Source of the DNA: Terebella lapidaria
Taxonomy: Eukaryota > Annelida > Polychaeta > Terebellida > Terebellidae
DNA: 64,000 bases
Reading direction: 5' to 3'
NCBI GenBank assembly: GCA_949152475.1
Contig: OX424564.1
Span: 23,868,165 to 23,932,164, forward strand
Shown here: positions 27,101 to 37,500 of the stretch, one piece after another
Position numbering within the stretch: position 1 is the first letter of the stretch
Layout of the letters: each line of letters begins with the position of its first letter
The notes under the pieces: generated by a model
The model's input: the letters and a program-made list of their open reading frames with translations, nothing else
What the model was told of the DNA's origin: nothing
The model's database searches: none
Made by a program: the position numbers and the translations under genes

Positions 27101-28152
27101 TAGTAACATTCGACGGCACGGGCGACCCCCTTCGCTGTATCGACATAGTCAAGCAGCTAGTATACAAAGTCCCGAGGTATATGTGTCAGCCCAAGCCCTG
27201 TGCCGTGGGTCCCGTCTATCAGCCTTCCGTTCCCGAGGACAAGACGTTCTTTGCCCTGTCCGCGTTTGCGTACCCACTGCAGACGTTGGACGTTTTAGAC
27301 GAGAATGGTTTCTTCACACCCGAGGCAACTTTTATTTCCGCGCTGGATTACTGTCAAAAAGTGCGTTATCGTTTTCTCTATTTCGGTGTTATTTAATTGT
27401 GCATCTTTTTTCATCTCGTAATGACACGGGATGGCCGAATCGAAACAATAGACCAAAAATCGGAATATAATTGGATGTGCTTATAAAGTGTGATATTTAG
27501 CGATATTTGAGATTTCGTTTGTCAATGAACAATTTGCTGAATATCTCGTCATCTGAACACAACAATTCTTATTCCAGGATATCAATACAATTATAGAAGA
27601 AACGAACAGGAGTCCAGAATTTTTATCCGTGGAATGTTTGATGGGTCTCTATATCCCAGTGTTATTCACTAGGGGTTATGGATTTGGCAATGACACTCGC
27701 CAGGTGGCAGCAAAATTCAATATCAACGGACAACCAGCAGGTACGAATGCAAAACACAGTCACGACAAGGTGGACTGTCTTCGAAATAATAATAATGACA
27801 TGAAGAATCAAGAACGAAATATCACGCTGGAATGAATTCTTTGCATTTTGCAAATTGTTTGTATTCATTGAGATTTCGAAGAAAGCCATGGAAATCTCAC
27901 ATGTAAATCTCATTTTGTACTGTTTTTTCCACATTCAACCTTTTTAAACGCATATCCATTCCAGAATGGACTCTCGGGGCCGTCATTTACGAAGCAGAAA
28001 GGGCTTTTCTAGAAAGCTGTTCGGATCCTGACCCCGCGTCTAAAGCAATGGGTGTAACCGGCCAGGGGGCCAAACCTAGCTGCACAGTCTTCCCCATAAT
28101 CGTATTTTTAGCAGTTTCTTCCATAACGCGACATCTACGATCACTGTTGTAA
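2769..28152 (+). CDS. E-NTPDase (CD39/apyrase-like) gene 1, 6 exons, 483 aa
   Basis: Predicted ectonucleoside triphosphate diphosphohydrolase, which removes terminal phosphates from extracellular NTPs and NDPs. CDS exons: 2769-3147, 24511-24696, 25821-26063, 27068-27360, 27578-27740, 27965-28152 (1452 nt, frame kept at every junction, phases 1-1-1-0-1). The start ATG sits in ACCATGG; the reading frame extends further 5' but has no earlier ATG. A hydrophobic stretch (LYACHLYLLWILNL) near the N-terminus may be a signal peptide or anchor. Apyrase conserved regions seen in order: ACR1 DAGSSGSRVRVYE, ACR2 YLMATAGMRLL, ACR3 ILSGEEEGVFAWIAANYL, ACR4 ELGGASTQIAF, and an ACR5-like block ending in WTLGAVIYE. 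The C-terminus (about residues 460-475) has a hydrophobic stretch VFPIIVFLAVSS, suggesting a GPI signal or a membrane segment. The length suits the family without a second large membrane domain. Substrate preference cannot be told from sequence. First of three tandem paralogues. Confidence 0.9.
15953..16467 (-). repeat. Inverted copy of the reverse-transcriptase 3' end (left arm)
   Basis: Reads on the - strand as the C-terminal part of the same reverse transcriptase found at 17050-17826 (FYGRHHDLVDKYSKSMSAM) plus its 3' flank. It is the mirror image of about 17552-18062 with few differences, so the two form a long inverted repeat. Confidence 0.8.
17050..18062 (+). mobile_element. Retrotransposon reverse-transcriptase fragment (non-LTR or Penelope-like)
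   Basis: An open frame of about 258 codons (17050-17826) encodes the middle and end of a reverse transcriptase. It has the fingers/palm motif GIPMGTNCAPLLADLFLYSY, the catalytic box FRYIDDVLSL, and a tail ending LRQGYVLPRLIAAFKKFYGR..HHDLVDKY. The stop is followed by about 235 bases of 3' flank that recurs elsewhere in the window. The N-terminal part of the protein is missing, and no endonuclease domain is seen. The motif style is of the Penelope/LINE broad group; I cannot assign the class. It lies inside gene 1 intron 1 with its 3' half repeated in inverse orientation at 15953-16467. Confidence 0.75.
18063..19294. other. Intron DNA, continuation of the 2.9-kb unit
   Basis: It contains the diverged markers near 18710 and 19136 of the large tandem unit. 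No gene is seen; short reading frames here are not conserved as protein. Confidence 0.5.
19295..20790. repeat. Segmental tandem duplication, copy 1
   Basis: Begins ATACTGTAGAAAATCAAC and is repeated from 20791. The first ~650 bases appear identical to copy 2 by eye. It carries 7 units of the ~99-bp satellite (19943-20640) and a ~140-base right flank. Confidence 0.9.
19943..20640. repeat. ~99-bp satellite, 7 units
   Basis: Units start GTGTATGAAAATATAT or GTGCATGAAAATATAT and end CTGACATTATTTTACAG. They differ by scattered substitutions. Each contains ACAGTGGTTGGTTCCTTC. Confidence 0.92.
20791..22569. repeat. Segmental tandem duplication, copy 2
   Basis: Matches copy 1 through both flanks and differs mainly in having three more satellite units. 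Near-identity of the flanks implies a very recent duplication, or an assembly effect such as two haplotypes laid end to end. Confidence 0.9.
21439..22430. repeat. ~99-bp satellite, 10 units
   Basis: Same unit as 19943-20640. The extra units near 22034-22230 carry the variant GTTGGTTCATTCATTG, which suggests local unequal exchange inside the array. Confidence 0.92.
22570..24510. other. Intron DNA, end of the last 2.9-kb unit
   Basis: Contains a short CCTACAACAAA repeat near 22870-22920 and the final copy of the unit markers (23235, 23800, 24025). The polypyrimidine tract and acceptor of exon 2 lie at the end. Confidence 0.5.
24511..24696 (+). CDS. Gene 1 exon 2: ACR2 end and ACR3
   Basis: Acceptor TTTCCCTCAG, donor G|GTAATG. 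Encodes MRLLLEPRANAIM... through SGEEEGVFAWIAANYLNGFF, which holds the catalytic Glu region of ACR3. It is 186 nt, the same as in genes 2 and 3. Confidence 0.92.
24697..25820 (+). other. Gene 1 intron 2 (1.1 kb)
   Basis: GT..AG intron. Nothing else is recognised in it; overlapping frames around 25436-26060 are shadows of exon 3 or chance. Confidence 0.7.
25821..26063 (+). CDS. Gene 1 exon 3: ACR4
   Basis: Acceptor CCCGTTGCAG, donor AAAG|GTATGA. Encodes ILELGGASTQIAFVPDG (ACR4, nucleotide phosphate binding) and a Tyr-rich block YPLYVHSYLYYGQ typical of CD39-type enzymes, ending at NPCMLKG. It is 243 nt. Confidence 0.92.
26217..26966. mobile_element. GC-rich element with terminal inverted repeats (MITE-like)
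   Basis: The left end AAGCTACAGTCACACC and the right end GGTGTGACTCTACCTT are inverted repeats (14 of 16 match). The ~720-bp inside is unlike the AT-rich surroundings: an irregular array of short words such as CCGGGG, CCGTG and CCTGG at about 10-11-bp spacing. No protein domain is seen. It sits in gene 1 intron 3, about 100 bp before exon 4. Best read as a non-autonomous DNA element whose core is a degenerate minisatellite. Confidence 0.7.
27068..27360 (+). CDS. Gene 1 exon 4: Cys-rich CD39-type segment
   Basis: Acceptor GTTACAG, donor AAA|GTGCGT. Encodes the TFDGTGDPLRCIDIV block and CQPKPCAVGPVYQPSVP, then FFTPEATF. 293 nt, exactly as in gene 3. In gene 2 the same segment is split in two by an intron. 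Confidence 0.9.
27578..27740 (+). CDS. Gene 1 exon 5: start of ACR5 region
   Basis: Acceptor TTATTCCAG, donor GCAG|GTACGA. Encodes ECLMGLYIPVLFTRGYGF and DTRQVAAKFNINGQPA. 163 nt in all three paralogues. Confidence 0.92.
27965..28152 (+). CDS. Gene 1 exon 6: ACR5 end and hydrophobic tail
   Basis: Acceptor CATTCCAG. Encodes EWTLGAVIYEAER, a polar spacer, then VFPIIVFLAVSS and a basic end before TAA. The hydrophobic stretch close to the C-terminus suggests GPI attachment or membrane anchoring. Confidence 0.9.
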
Positions 28153-28936
28153 TGTTTTGCCAAGTAGATGTTTCTATGTAGCAGCCATATACGTATAGGT
28201 ATTATCGTTTATTGTTTACTAAATCGATGTGTATGTATATGAGAGGGATTACGTATATCCTATGCACACTTTATGAAAATCTGTATGGGAATGATTTTTT
28301 GTATTTTGTGACGGTTGTGAAATTTTATCCCGGTTGTGACGGTAATTGTATGAAAAATGCTTTCATAAATTTATATGTATATGAAACTGATGCGTACTCT
28401 GGATTTTATCGAGCCAGTAACTTCAAAACCCACTTCAAGTAATGTATCTCTGTACGAGTCAGCTGTTAATCAACAATTCCATGTCGTTCCAATTCATATC
28501 ATAGTTGAGTGCATATATTATATGGATGTTTTTGACAGTTCGGTAGAAAGTGTGTAATGAACAAATTTAACTTGGATGTGAGTGTACGTCAGTATTACAC
28601 AACACGGCTTTCATGGTTATCAGCAAACGCCAAAATTTGAAATAAATTGTGTTTGACCGTGAATGATCAAGGTCATAATGCAAACGAATTGTGAAGTAAT
28701 ATGTTAAAGCAAGGGAATATAGTTTTGGTGAATGATAATGAGCGCGCATCATAACCGTACTATCGGGATGACTAAATCCACATTGTTTGTTGACGATTGT
28801 TTCTGTGTCTATATAGTTGATGACTGAAGACCTCGATTATATATACACGAGAATGTTTTAGGATATTTTTCCATGGTGCCAAATCCTCTACAACAATTTT
28901 GGAGTGATGTATGTGTCAAATTTGTACTTTGTCTCC

Positions 28937-28942
28937 AATAAA
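28937..28942 (+). terminator. Poly(A) signal of gene 1
   Basis: AATAAA about 785 bases after the stop codon, followed by an A-rich tract. It is the first canonical signal I noticed after the stop. Confidence 0.55.
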
Positions 28943-29333
28943 ATGTATAAAAAATAAGAAACTACGGATATTCTTTATCAATGTGGCATAGATCGTAGTA
29001 CATTGAATTCGACAGGTAATTCGTTAATTGACAGAACATTATCGCAAGTGATTCGACCCCAAAATGAAAAGAAAAATATTAAAGTTGAGCAAGATGTATC
29101 CGAAAATACACCAAAAAAAATCAAAATCACCTATAACTCTAAAATTTGACACTTATTATTCAATAATCGGTTTATGTAGCCATTTCGCATGTCGATTTGT
29201 TTTGAGAATTTGACTATGAAAATGGAGGTTAATCGAATTATGAAGTGCGTGTATGAAATTATTGGTGACAAGCGTTTGATCCATAATGTTGTGTGATGCC
29301 CACGCGCTCACCTTAATATATTTTTCTTTTTTC

Positions 29334-30565
29334 TAGGGAAGCTTATTAGGGATATTCAATTTTTTTTTATTTATGATTTAACTTTTTTCTGAAGAATAAT
29401 TTACTCCCTGGGAAAAACCAGAGAAACTGGGAAATAAATATTTAAAACTCGGAATTAAATATTAAAACCGGGAATTAAGTATTTAAACCTGGAATTAAAT
29501 GTTCAAACCGGGAAATAAATATTTAAACCTGGAAATAAATGTCCAAACCCGGAATTAAATATTCAAACCTGGAATTAAATGTTCAAACCTGGAATTAAGT
29601 GTTAAAACCGGGAAATAAATATTCAAACCTGGAATTAAGTATTAAAACCAGGAATTAAATGTTAAAACCGGGAAATAAATATTCAAACCCGGAAATAAAT
29701 GTTCAAACCCGGAATTAAATATTCAAACCCGGAATTAAGTATTAAAACCCGGAAATAAATATTCAAACCGGGAAATAAATGTTCAAACCCGGAATTAAAT
29801 CTTCAAACCCGGAATTAAGTATTAAAACCCGGAATTAAGTATTCAAACCTGGAATTAAATATTCAAACCTGGAATTAAGTATTAAAACCCGGAATTAATT
29901 ACTCAAACCGGGAAATAAATATTCAAACCTGGAATTAAATGTTCAAACCCGGAATTAAGTATTTAAACCGGGAATTAAATATTAAAACCCGGAATTAAGT
30001 ATTAAAATTGGGAAATAATTATTAAAGCCCAGAAACATTTATTTCCAGGTTCTAATACTTAATTCCCGGTTTTAATATTTATTTCCCGGTTATAAATGTT
30101 TAATTCCGGGTTTTAATATTTATTTCCCGGTTTGAATAATTAATTCCCGGTTTTAACACTTAATTCCGGTTTTGAATATTTAATTCCCAGTTTAAATGCT
30201 TAATTCCGGGTTTGAACATTTAATTCCCGGTTTTGGTACTTATTTCCGGGTTTGAACATTTATTTCCCGGTTTGAGTATTTATTTCCCAGTTTTAGCATT
30301 TAATTCCCGGTTTTAATACTTAATTCCGGGTTCTGATATTTAATTCCGGGTTTGGACATTTATTTCCAGGTTTAAATAATTATTTCCCGGTTTGAACATT
30401 TAATTCCAGGTTTAAATACTTAATTCCCGGTTTTAATATTTAATTCCGGGTTTTAAATATTTATTTCCCAGTTTCTCTGGTTTTTCCCAGGGAGTAAATC
30501 ATCAGGGAGAATAAAAAGTTGAATCATATGTAAAAAAAAGTGAGTGTCCCTAACAAGCTTCCCTA
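29334..30565. mobile_element. Foldback element with minisatellite arms
   Basis: Ends TAGGGAAGCTTATTAGGGA and TCCCTAACAAGCTTCCCTA are inverted repeats. Inside them is a second pair, TTTACTCCCTGGGAAAAACC and its complement, around two opposed arrays of a ~20-bp word. The left arm (about 29411-30035) reads AAACCCGGAATTAAATATTC with variants; the right arm (about 30036-30490) is its complement. The whole could fold into a very long hairpin. No coding capacity. Flanking TA at both ends may be the target duplication. Confidence 0.85.
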
Positions 30566-31261
30566 TTTTTCACAATGATACAACCAATAATAGTAAACTA
30601 CTTCAATTATCTCAAAACGCCACCAGTTCTCATTCTGGCATCATTTTTGGAAAGGGTAAGGGTATACAATAAAGAGCGAACACCCCCAGGTGCTCCACTA
30701 TTAGTGATGATACCTAATATGTGTGGGCATTCCATGGCACACTCTGGTGGCTGGCGATTTCAAATCATATGAATTCAATCATATGAATAGCACAGTAATA
30801 CAAAGGTATTATGAAAGTAATATATAATGGGTACCTGGTCGTAACACATAGCCATTGACTGTCTTTTTGGGCCCCTTCCACTGAACCACATGATAGGGCA
30901 TGTTGAAATAGTCGTTCAGTATGAACAACCAGTGCATGACCGCGCTTCAACTTCTTTCTAATCACAAGCTATACCATTGATATCACCAAACCCATACCCC
31001 ATGACCTCTCCACCAAAAACTCATGAAACCTTTTCCCATTGCCCAGATGAACCTCATTCCGTTCCAGCCAATGACAATGGTATGCGCGTATTTCTATGGT
31101 CTGTTGAATATTGAAAAAAGCGACCCGCTAAGTGACCCCGGTGCGTGACTACCTTATAACTACAAAGCCTACGGCCCTCATACAGAGCTTCGAAAAGTAA
31201 CACCAGCTGCGCATCGCCTCCAGTATCTGTTCGGGTTTTTTTTAACCTCGAAATATTGAAA

Positions 31262-31592
31262 ATGTACCGATTTTTCGTCCTTTTCACTCTTGCTTGGCAA
31301 TTCAACATCGCCATGGTGACGTCACAAATGAGTTATGACATCATCATCGATGCCGGAAGTACCGGTAGCCGCATTCGACTATTCCGGAGCCCCTTAGAGG
31401 GGCGTTCTCCCGACAAGCTGCCGGAATACGAAGAGTTTCACAACTTGAAGATAAAACCTGGAATATCGCAGTTTAAAGAGGCGACATTGGATGGTATTGA
31501 GCCTTACCTCAAAGAGCTTATTGATGTCGCTATAAACACAATACCGGCTGAACTCCACGCGACAACACCCATATACCTGATGGCAACTGCAG
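31262..31592 (+). CDS. Gene 2 exon 1: signal peptide, ACR1, start of ACR2
   Basis: First ATG of the frame, A at -3. Signal peptide, then YDIIIDAGSTGSRIRLF. Ends ACTGCAG before the donor GTGAGT. Phase 1, as in genes 1 and 3. Confidence 0.9.
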
Positions 31593-34500
31593 GTGAGTGA
31601 GCACAATATTAAAGAGAGACATATTCAAAAGACAAGAACTTGCCCCCATGCTTGTTGATGTCGTTTGAATAATACATTCGAATGATTTCTTGACTTGTTG
31701 TTGCTATATGTTATGTAAAATTCAATGAGTAAACTTAACTGACATTTCAATAATCATCATACGCGTCTTCGCGCATATTTCAATCTGTATGAAGAGATAT
31801 CTTAACTCACTGAAGCGATCCGAGAAAACGCAGTGGGAATATCTGCATAGTGTTGCGTTGCACGAGAACGCATACATAGGATGTAGCATGAAGTCCCAAA
31901 ATCCGTGGAATTCGTTTCCAACACGATTTTTTTGGTGAAAACTGCACAAAACTGGTTTGGTGTGTTTCCGACAATTTCCTCCACTATCACCAATTAAATG
32001 ATGAAAATGATGATGTTCGTTCATAATTGCACAATTCCAAAAAAAAATGTATATTTGTGCCTAATAAAAAGTTGTTTGTACCGCATAAATAATGTCTGTG
32101 TAAAATAACATTATTTCCTCGGTACAAACATTTTGTTTGACACATACATCTTTTCCGTGGTACTCATCATGCTAATGAACATACTACGTCACTGATGCAT
32201 GTAGACTTTTGAAAAAATACTTAACGGGAACATGGCGGGGTACATGGCCACCTCATGAATCAAGTCTGGACTTATTATGTAATATTAACTTGCATTTGAT
32301 GAATATAATTATTGATCTTGATACGTGGTACACAATATTACTCATTGAAAGTGCGTCTTCAATTGTGGAGTGTACAATGATTTTTCCAGCTCCAACGAAA
32401 AGGCAAAAATGGGAACAACTTCGCCTGAAAAGGTCCCGCCTAAAAATGAATTGTCATTTCCAGGTATGCGTCTTCTTCTGGAGCCGCGAGCTAACGTCGT
32501 CATAGACGAAATCCAGAGAGTCCTCGCCGACGACTCAGTGTGTCCTTTCACCTTCGAGGACAACAACGCCCGGATCCTGTCCGGAGAGGAAGAGGCAGCT
32601 TTCGCCTGGATCTCTGTCAACTACCTCAACGGATACTTTGATGATCCAGGTATAATTATATACGTGAGCGTTGTCTGAGACGCGTTATGATGGGTTCTCC
32701 ATGATTTGACGATTCCCCACCAATTTTGCAGTCATCATTTGTATCTTCATGATTGATTTTTGCTAAGTAATCCGAAAAAGTACAATAACATTAATAATGA
32801 TCGATACTATGTCAACAGTATGCGTAATTTAGACCGGTTTCACTTTTCTCCATGTGCATGTAGATAACGGGTACAGCACGGGCATTCTCGAGATCGGGGG
32901 TGCGTCATCACAAATTGCCTTCATTCCTGGTGGGTCTATCCTTGCTGACAAGTTTCCCTTGAGACTGGCTGGTCGGACCTACCCCCTCTATGCTCATAGC
33001 TACCTCTTCTACGGCCAGGCGACAGCTGACCAATGGGTCCACCAGTACCTATACGAGGAAGGAGGTCCAACAACGCTGGATAACCCGTGCAAGCCCCGAG
33101 GTTTGTTTTGTATTGGTTGGGGCTGACAATTTTTGTACTGTGACACTCAGGAATAGGGATCATGATTGTGTAGTCTATTCCTACTATCCTCTATAACAGA
33201 AACAGCACTTGCACCAAGGAACACACATAAGCAATTACAATACAAGTGGAGTTTTTTTATACGATAAAAATACCGTCCATATACTTTATGTCAAAAATGT
33301 CATCGTATGAATGCCGATCATAACTCCTGGAGTGTTTGTGCAAATGTCATGGGGGTTGGAAAAACAACCTGCTCAATAAAACTATCTACTAAATCAAATC
33401 AACCGACATTCAATAGTCCATAATCTTACAACGTTATGACGACACCGTAGGTGACGTTGTGACGGTGAATGTCACTGATACGGAGGTGACTTTCCGGGGT
33501 ATTGGCGACCCTACAGCGTGCATGGATATCATCAATCTATACGTGTTCAAAGTGGAACCTTTCCAGGTAATGAAATTACACTTATGATAGCAACTAAGTG
33601 CCTGGATACCATCATCCTATACATGTTCAAAGTGGAACCTTTCCAGGTGATTACATTATAATATTAACAAATAAGTGCCTTGATATCGCTAGCATGACTG
33701 TGTCCATGACACAACTATAGTGTATTGTCCAGGCACATGTACACACATTCAGCATGTTGTTTGCGTAGTGTTGAGCGTCATGTTCATTTTTAGGTTACCG
33801 GACCTTTGGTCCGTAACCTATTGGCATGGCGATGCGTCCGGCGTCGTCGTCGTCGTCCGTCGTCGTCCGTCGTCGTCCGTCGTCGTCGTCGTCCGTCAAC
33901 AATTTTATCTTTAAAGTTTACGATCGAATTTTTCTGAAATTTTGCACAAAAATGCCTAAAAATATTTCGAGAGGGAGGTATTTTTTAGTTTTTTGATTTT
34001 CGCATTTTTTTCAAAATGGCGGCCGTTTTCAACGAAAAATGCCTGATTTTGGACTTTGGCGGCCATTTTCTCAAAATCTGTTCAGTAACTTTTTTTTTAT
34101 TGATGCATAACACTCCTCATATGTACCCCTGTGACATGTATAAATTTCGTTGCGCTTGAATCGCTCGAAGTGGGCCATTTTGGGCCCAAACTCGGCCCAA
34201 ATGGGACTTTCCCATGTTAAATTCTCCTATGCTTTGTAGTAATTTTAGCGACTGTAACCCCCGTCCCTCCCGCGCATACATATTTCACAACAAACATTCA
34301 TTCTACATGACTTACATACAGGACAGGTACAGACTATACGATCACAAGCATAAACTCCATGTAGTCATGGTTACATACACAGGTCAATCCACATGCACTT
34401 GCGGCCTTATTCATTCGGTACATCGACCCAGTTAGTTTCGGCCTTGACCTTCACCAGCACCTACTTCTAAACATAGAACATGACACACCCACCGCTCACA

Positions 34501-37500
34501 TCACGTGCACAGATATAAGCATAACAAGTCTCGTTCACGCGCCGGGGAAACCCACTTTCCCGGTGAGATCAGCACACATCAGCACATACATGACCAATCA
34601 CAACACCGCATGCATTTGGCGGGAAAGTCTACACCACATGTTGCCGGCCCCGCAGTTTTTCTAGGAGTTGAGTAAATGGCCGCCACGAGCACAGACGTGT
34701 TGAGGTATTGTTAAGAAGTTTGGCCGTGCTCGTATAGAATACTTGGGATAATTGTGGACTATTTATACGTGAATTGTGATAAAGAAGGACCATAGTTTTC
34801 GGCTATCTTATCGACAGGGAATCACCGGACGTAGGTGTATTTGCGGCCTTGATGTGACTGTCTGAATCATTGGACATTGTCGCCCAAATAAATTATTGAA
34901 CTGAACTGCCGGCCTTGTGATTTGCACAGCGATCGCAGACATTTCGGCCTAATATCGGCCATAGAACGATATTTATCACATTGGCGCCGTTCGACCAGGA
35001 TCTGAGCTAGTCTCGGATTACCGACCCTAACTTACCGGCAGTGATGGCATTGACCCCGGGAGCGTTCCGAGGTGAGTCGGCCGACCAGACGGATGAAGAA
35101 GTCACGTTCAACCCGACCTTCCGACCTTCCGGCCCCCGCTCAGTTGTTATGAGCGACACAGTTCCGTTGTCACAGGAACAACAACCGACCGGCCTGTTCG
35201 ACTCCATGGACGAACATTCGACCCTGAGATCGTCTTCGCCGCCCGTCGACCTGATACAGGAGTTCCTCGACGAAGACCCGCTCGCACCTCAACACACAGT
35301 AAGTGACATTTTGAGTGCACACGCTAGGGCGTATTCGGCAACGTCGGCCAGAACAATCCAGAGACTATTGAACTCTGCCGACAGAAACTATACGCGCTCA
35401 CGTCAAAGAGCGAGCGTATATCGTGCTACCGACCCAGAGCAGTTGTCAGTGAACGTTCGGCCGGTAACCATAGACACATCAATGGTTACACACCCACCGA
35501 GTGACTCTCGGATACGACAGTGGGTTTGTCAGTCTGACAATGTTCCGGAATCGGTCCCGCCAAGCGCTTATTCGGTAGATCGGCCACTGGCGCCGTCAAC
35601 GACGCCGAGACGACACGACCCTGCGACTGAGACGTACTCGCGCATACCGACCGAGCCAACGGTGGTAGAGTACACACAACCCGGCCAGGCGAGAGTAACG
35701 AAAGAGGACATCCCGACGACGACCGATGCCCCGATCGTGACACCTCTACGACCGCAACGACCCAGCGACCCGACGACGGAATTTCGCGCCACCACACGGC
35801 AAGCGCGACTTCGGCAACCACCACCGACATCGAGTCGCCGACCTCACGACTCCGACATGCCGGCCTCCGACTCACGCCCCCTCGCGCCGACCGCTTTCCG
35901 ACCATCGCCGACCGACGGAGTACAGCCGCGCTTCGCTTTGCCGCAAGACCCAGTTGTGTCTGCTCCGGCAGAAAGTGTTGTGCCCATGATCGGACCTCCG
36001 ATCTCTCAGCCAATCGGCTACACCACTGGATACGGTGTATCGCCAGTCGGATACCCTGGCGCAACAAGCGGTGTTTCAAATGGAGTAGCTGTCGGATACT
36101 ACCAACCACCTGTCGGCTATATGAACCCACCACCCGGATACGGTGGCGTTCCAAGTGTGATGGCTGACACCGGCTATCATGGTGCACAAACCGGATTAGT
36201 GTACCATGGTGTAGGCCCAGACGGATCGACATACCGATATCCACCGCCGGCCGTAATCCCACCCTCAGTCGGGATACCATGGGTGACGCCACCATACAGT
36301 CAAACGGCCCCTGTCGCACCAATAGCGTACGACCCCAACAGCATTCCGGCACCACCCGCTACTTCGCCCGCCGTCTCCGCGACAACAGCACCGACCGCAC
36401 CCGCTAACACGACCTCGGCAGCTCCGATTGTTACGACTTCAACTGCTCCGGCTGTCACGCCAGCGACGGCTCCCGTCACAACAACGCCGACTGTGGTGAG
36501 CGTCGACACCCCCACGCCCCAGAGACTCATGTCTGAGCCCCAACCGTTAGCAATGGCTAAAACGGCTCAATGGCGTGCGACCTTCAAGGAGGGCAATCTC
36601 ACACAGTACATACGGAGCTTCGAGCAATTCACTGCGGCCTTCACATATTCCGACCTCAAAAAAAAAAACAACGACCTTCCGGAGTACGCTGCGCGGCCGC
36701 GCCGAAGCGTTAGCTCTGAACATTCCGGTCGAGACTCCCTGGGAGGAGTTTCGTTGTCAGCTCTTGGAGGGCTGGGAACCCGCACCTCGTCGGCAGTCCA
36801 AACGGGACGATTTTCCATTTCTAAAAAGAGAACGGAAGGAGAATGCGGAACATTACTTAGAGCGGCTTCAAGCTCTGGCTGAGCAAGTGTTTGACGATGT
36901 CACGCCAGAGTCCCGGCAACGAACAGTAATCTCCCAGTTCGTCAACGGCCAACCCGACCACATTGCCGACAAACTGTGCGTGTTCACTTTCCATAGTTAC
37001 GGTGAAGCGCTGACGGCCGTCCTCAAAGCTGAAAGTCGTCAGCAACGGACCAACAGAGATCGTCAGAGGGGCACACGACGTGCCGACATCTCCGTGAGCG
37101 GATACCCGGATGATGATTGTGTCGACCAAGAACTGTCTTGTGCTATGGGACAGATCAATCAGGGAGGAACGCCGACCCCTGAACAGGTTGCGGCTTATTA
37201 CGACCCTGCCGACAGTGACACGACCGGCCTTCAAGGATGTGAAGAACATTCTGTGCCAGCCTGTTCACGCGAATGGGTGGCGGAAGCTTTCCAGAGCGTC
37301 CTTAGCGACGAGAATGGACTCTGTGAGGAGACAGCTATCTATTCCGTCCTACGAACTACGGCCCCGACTAAAGGTGATCGGCCTCCACAGCCCGGACGAC
37401 CAGCCGTATGCTTCTTCTGCAAGAAGCCCGGCCATCGCTGGATGCGGTGTTTCCGACTTAAAGACGTCTTAGTGCGCAATGGCATGAAGCCACTAACTTT

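Larger units (their letters stand above)
28153..31261. other. Spacer between genes 1 and 2
   Basis: Contains the 3' UTR of gene 1 (to about 28960), the foldback element 29334-30565, and the region upstream of gene 2. A TTATAA word near 31153 could serve the gene 2 promoter, but this is weak. Confidence 0.6.

Noticed and set aside
29400-30490. CRISPR-like look of regular ~20-bp repeats
   Set aside because: There are no unique spacers, the two halves are inverted to each other, and the sequence is from an animal genome.
34982-34999. Naming the tRNA that primes the LTR element
   Set aside because: TGGCGCCGTTCGACCAGG looks like a primer site, but I cannot match it to a given tRNA without the host tRNA set.
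35486-36355. Long antisense frame opposite the gag-like region
   Set aside because: It mirrors the codon bias of the sense strand and has no domain; the sense strand carries the recognisable element.
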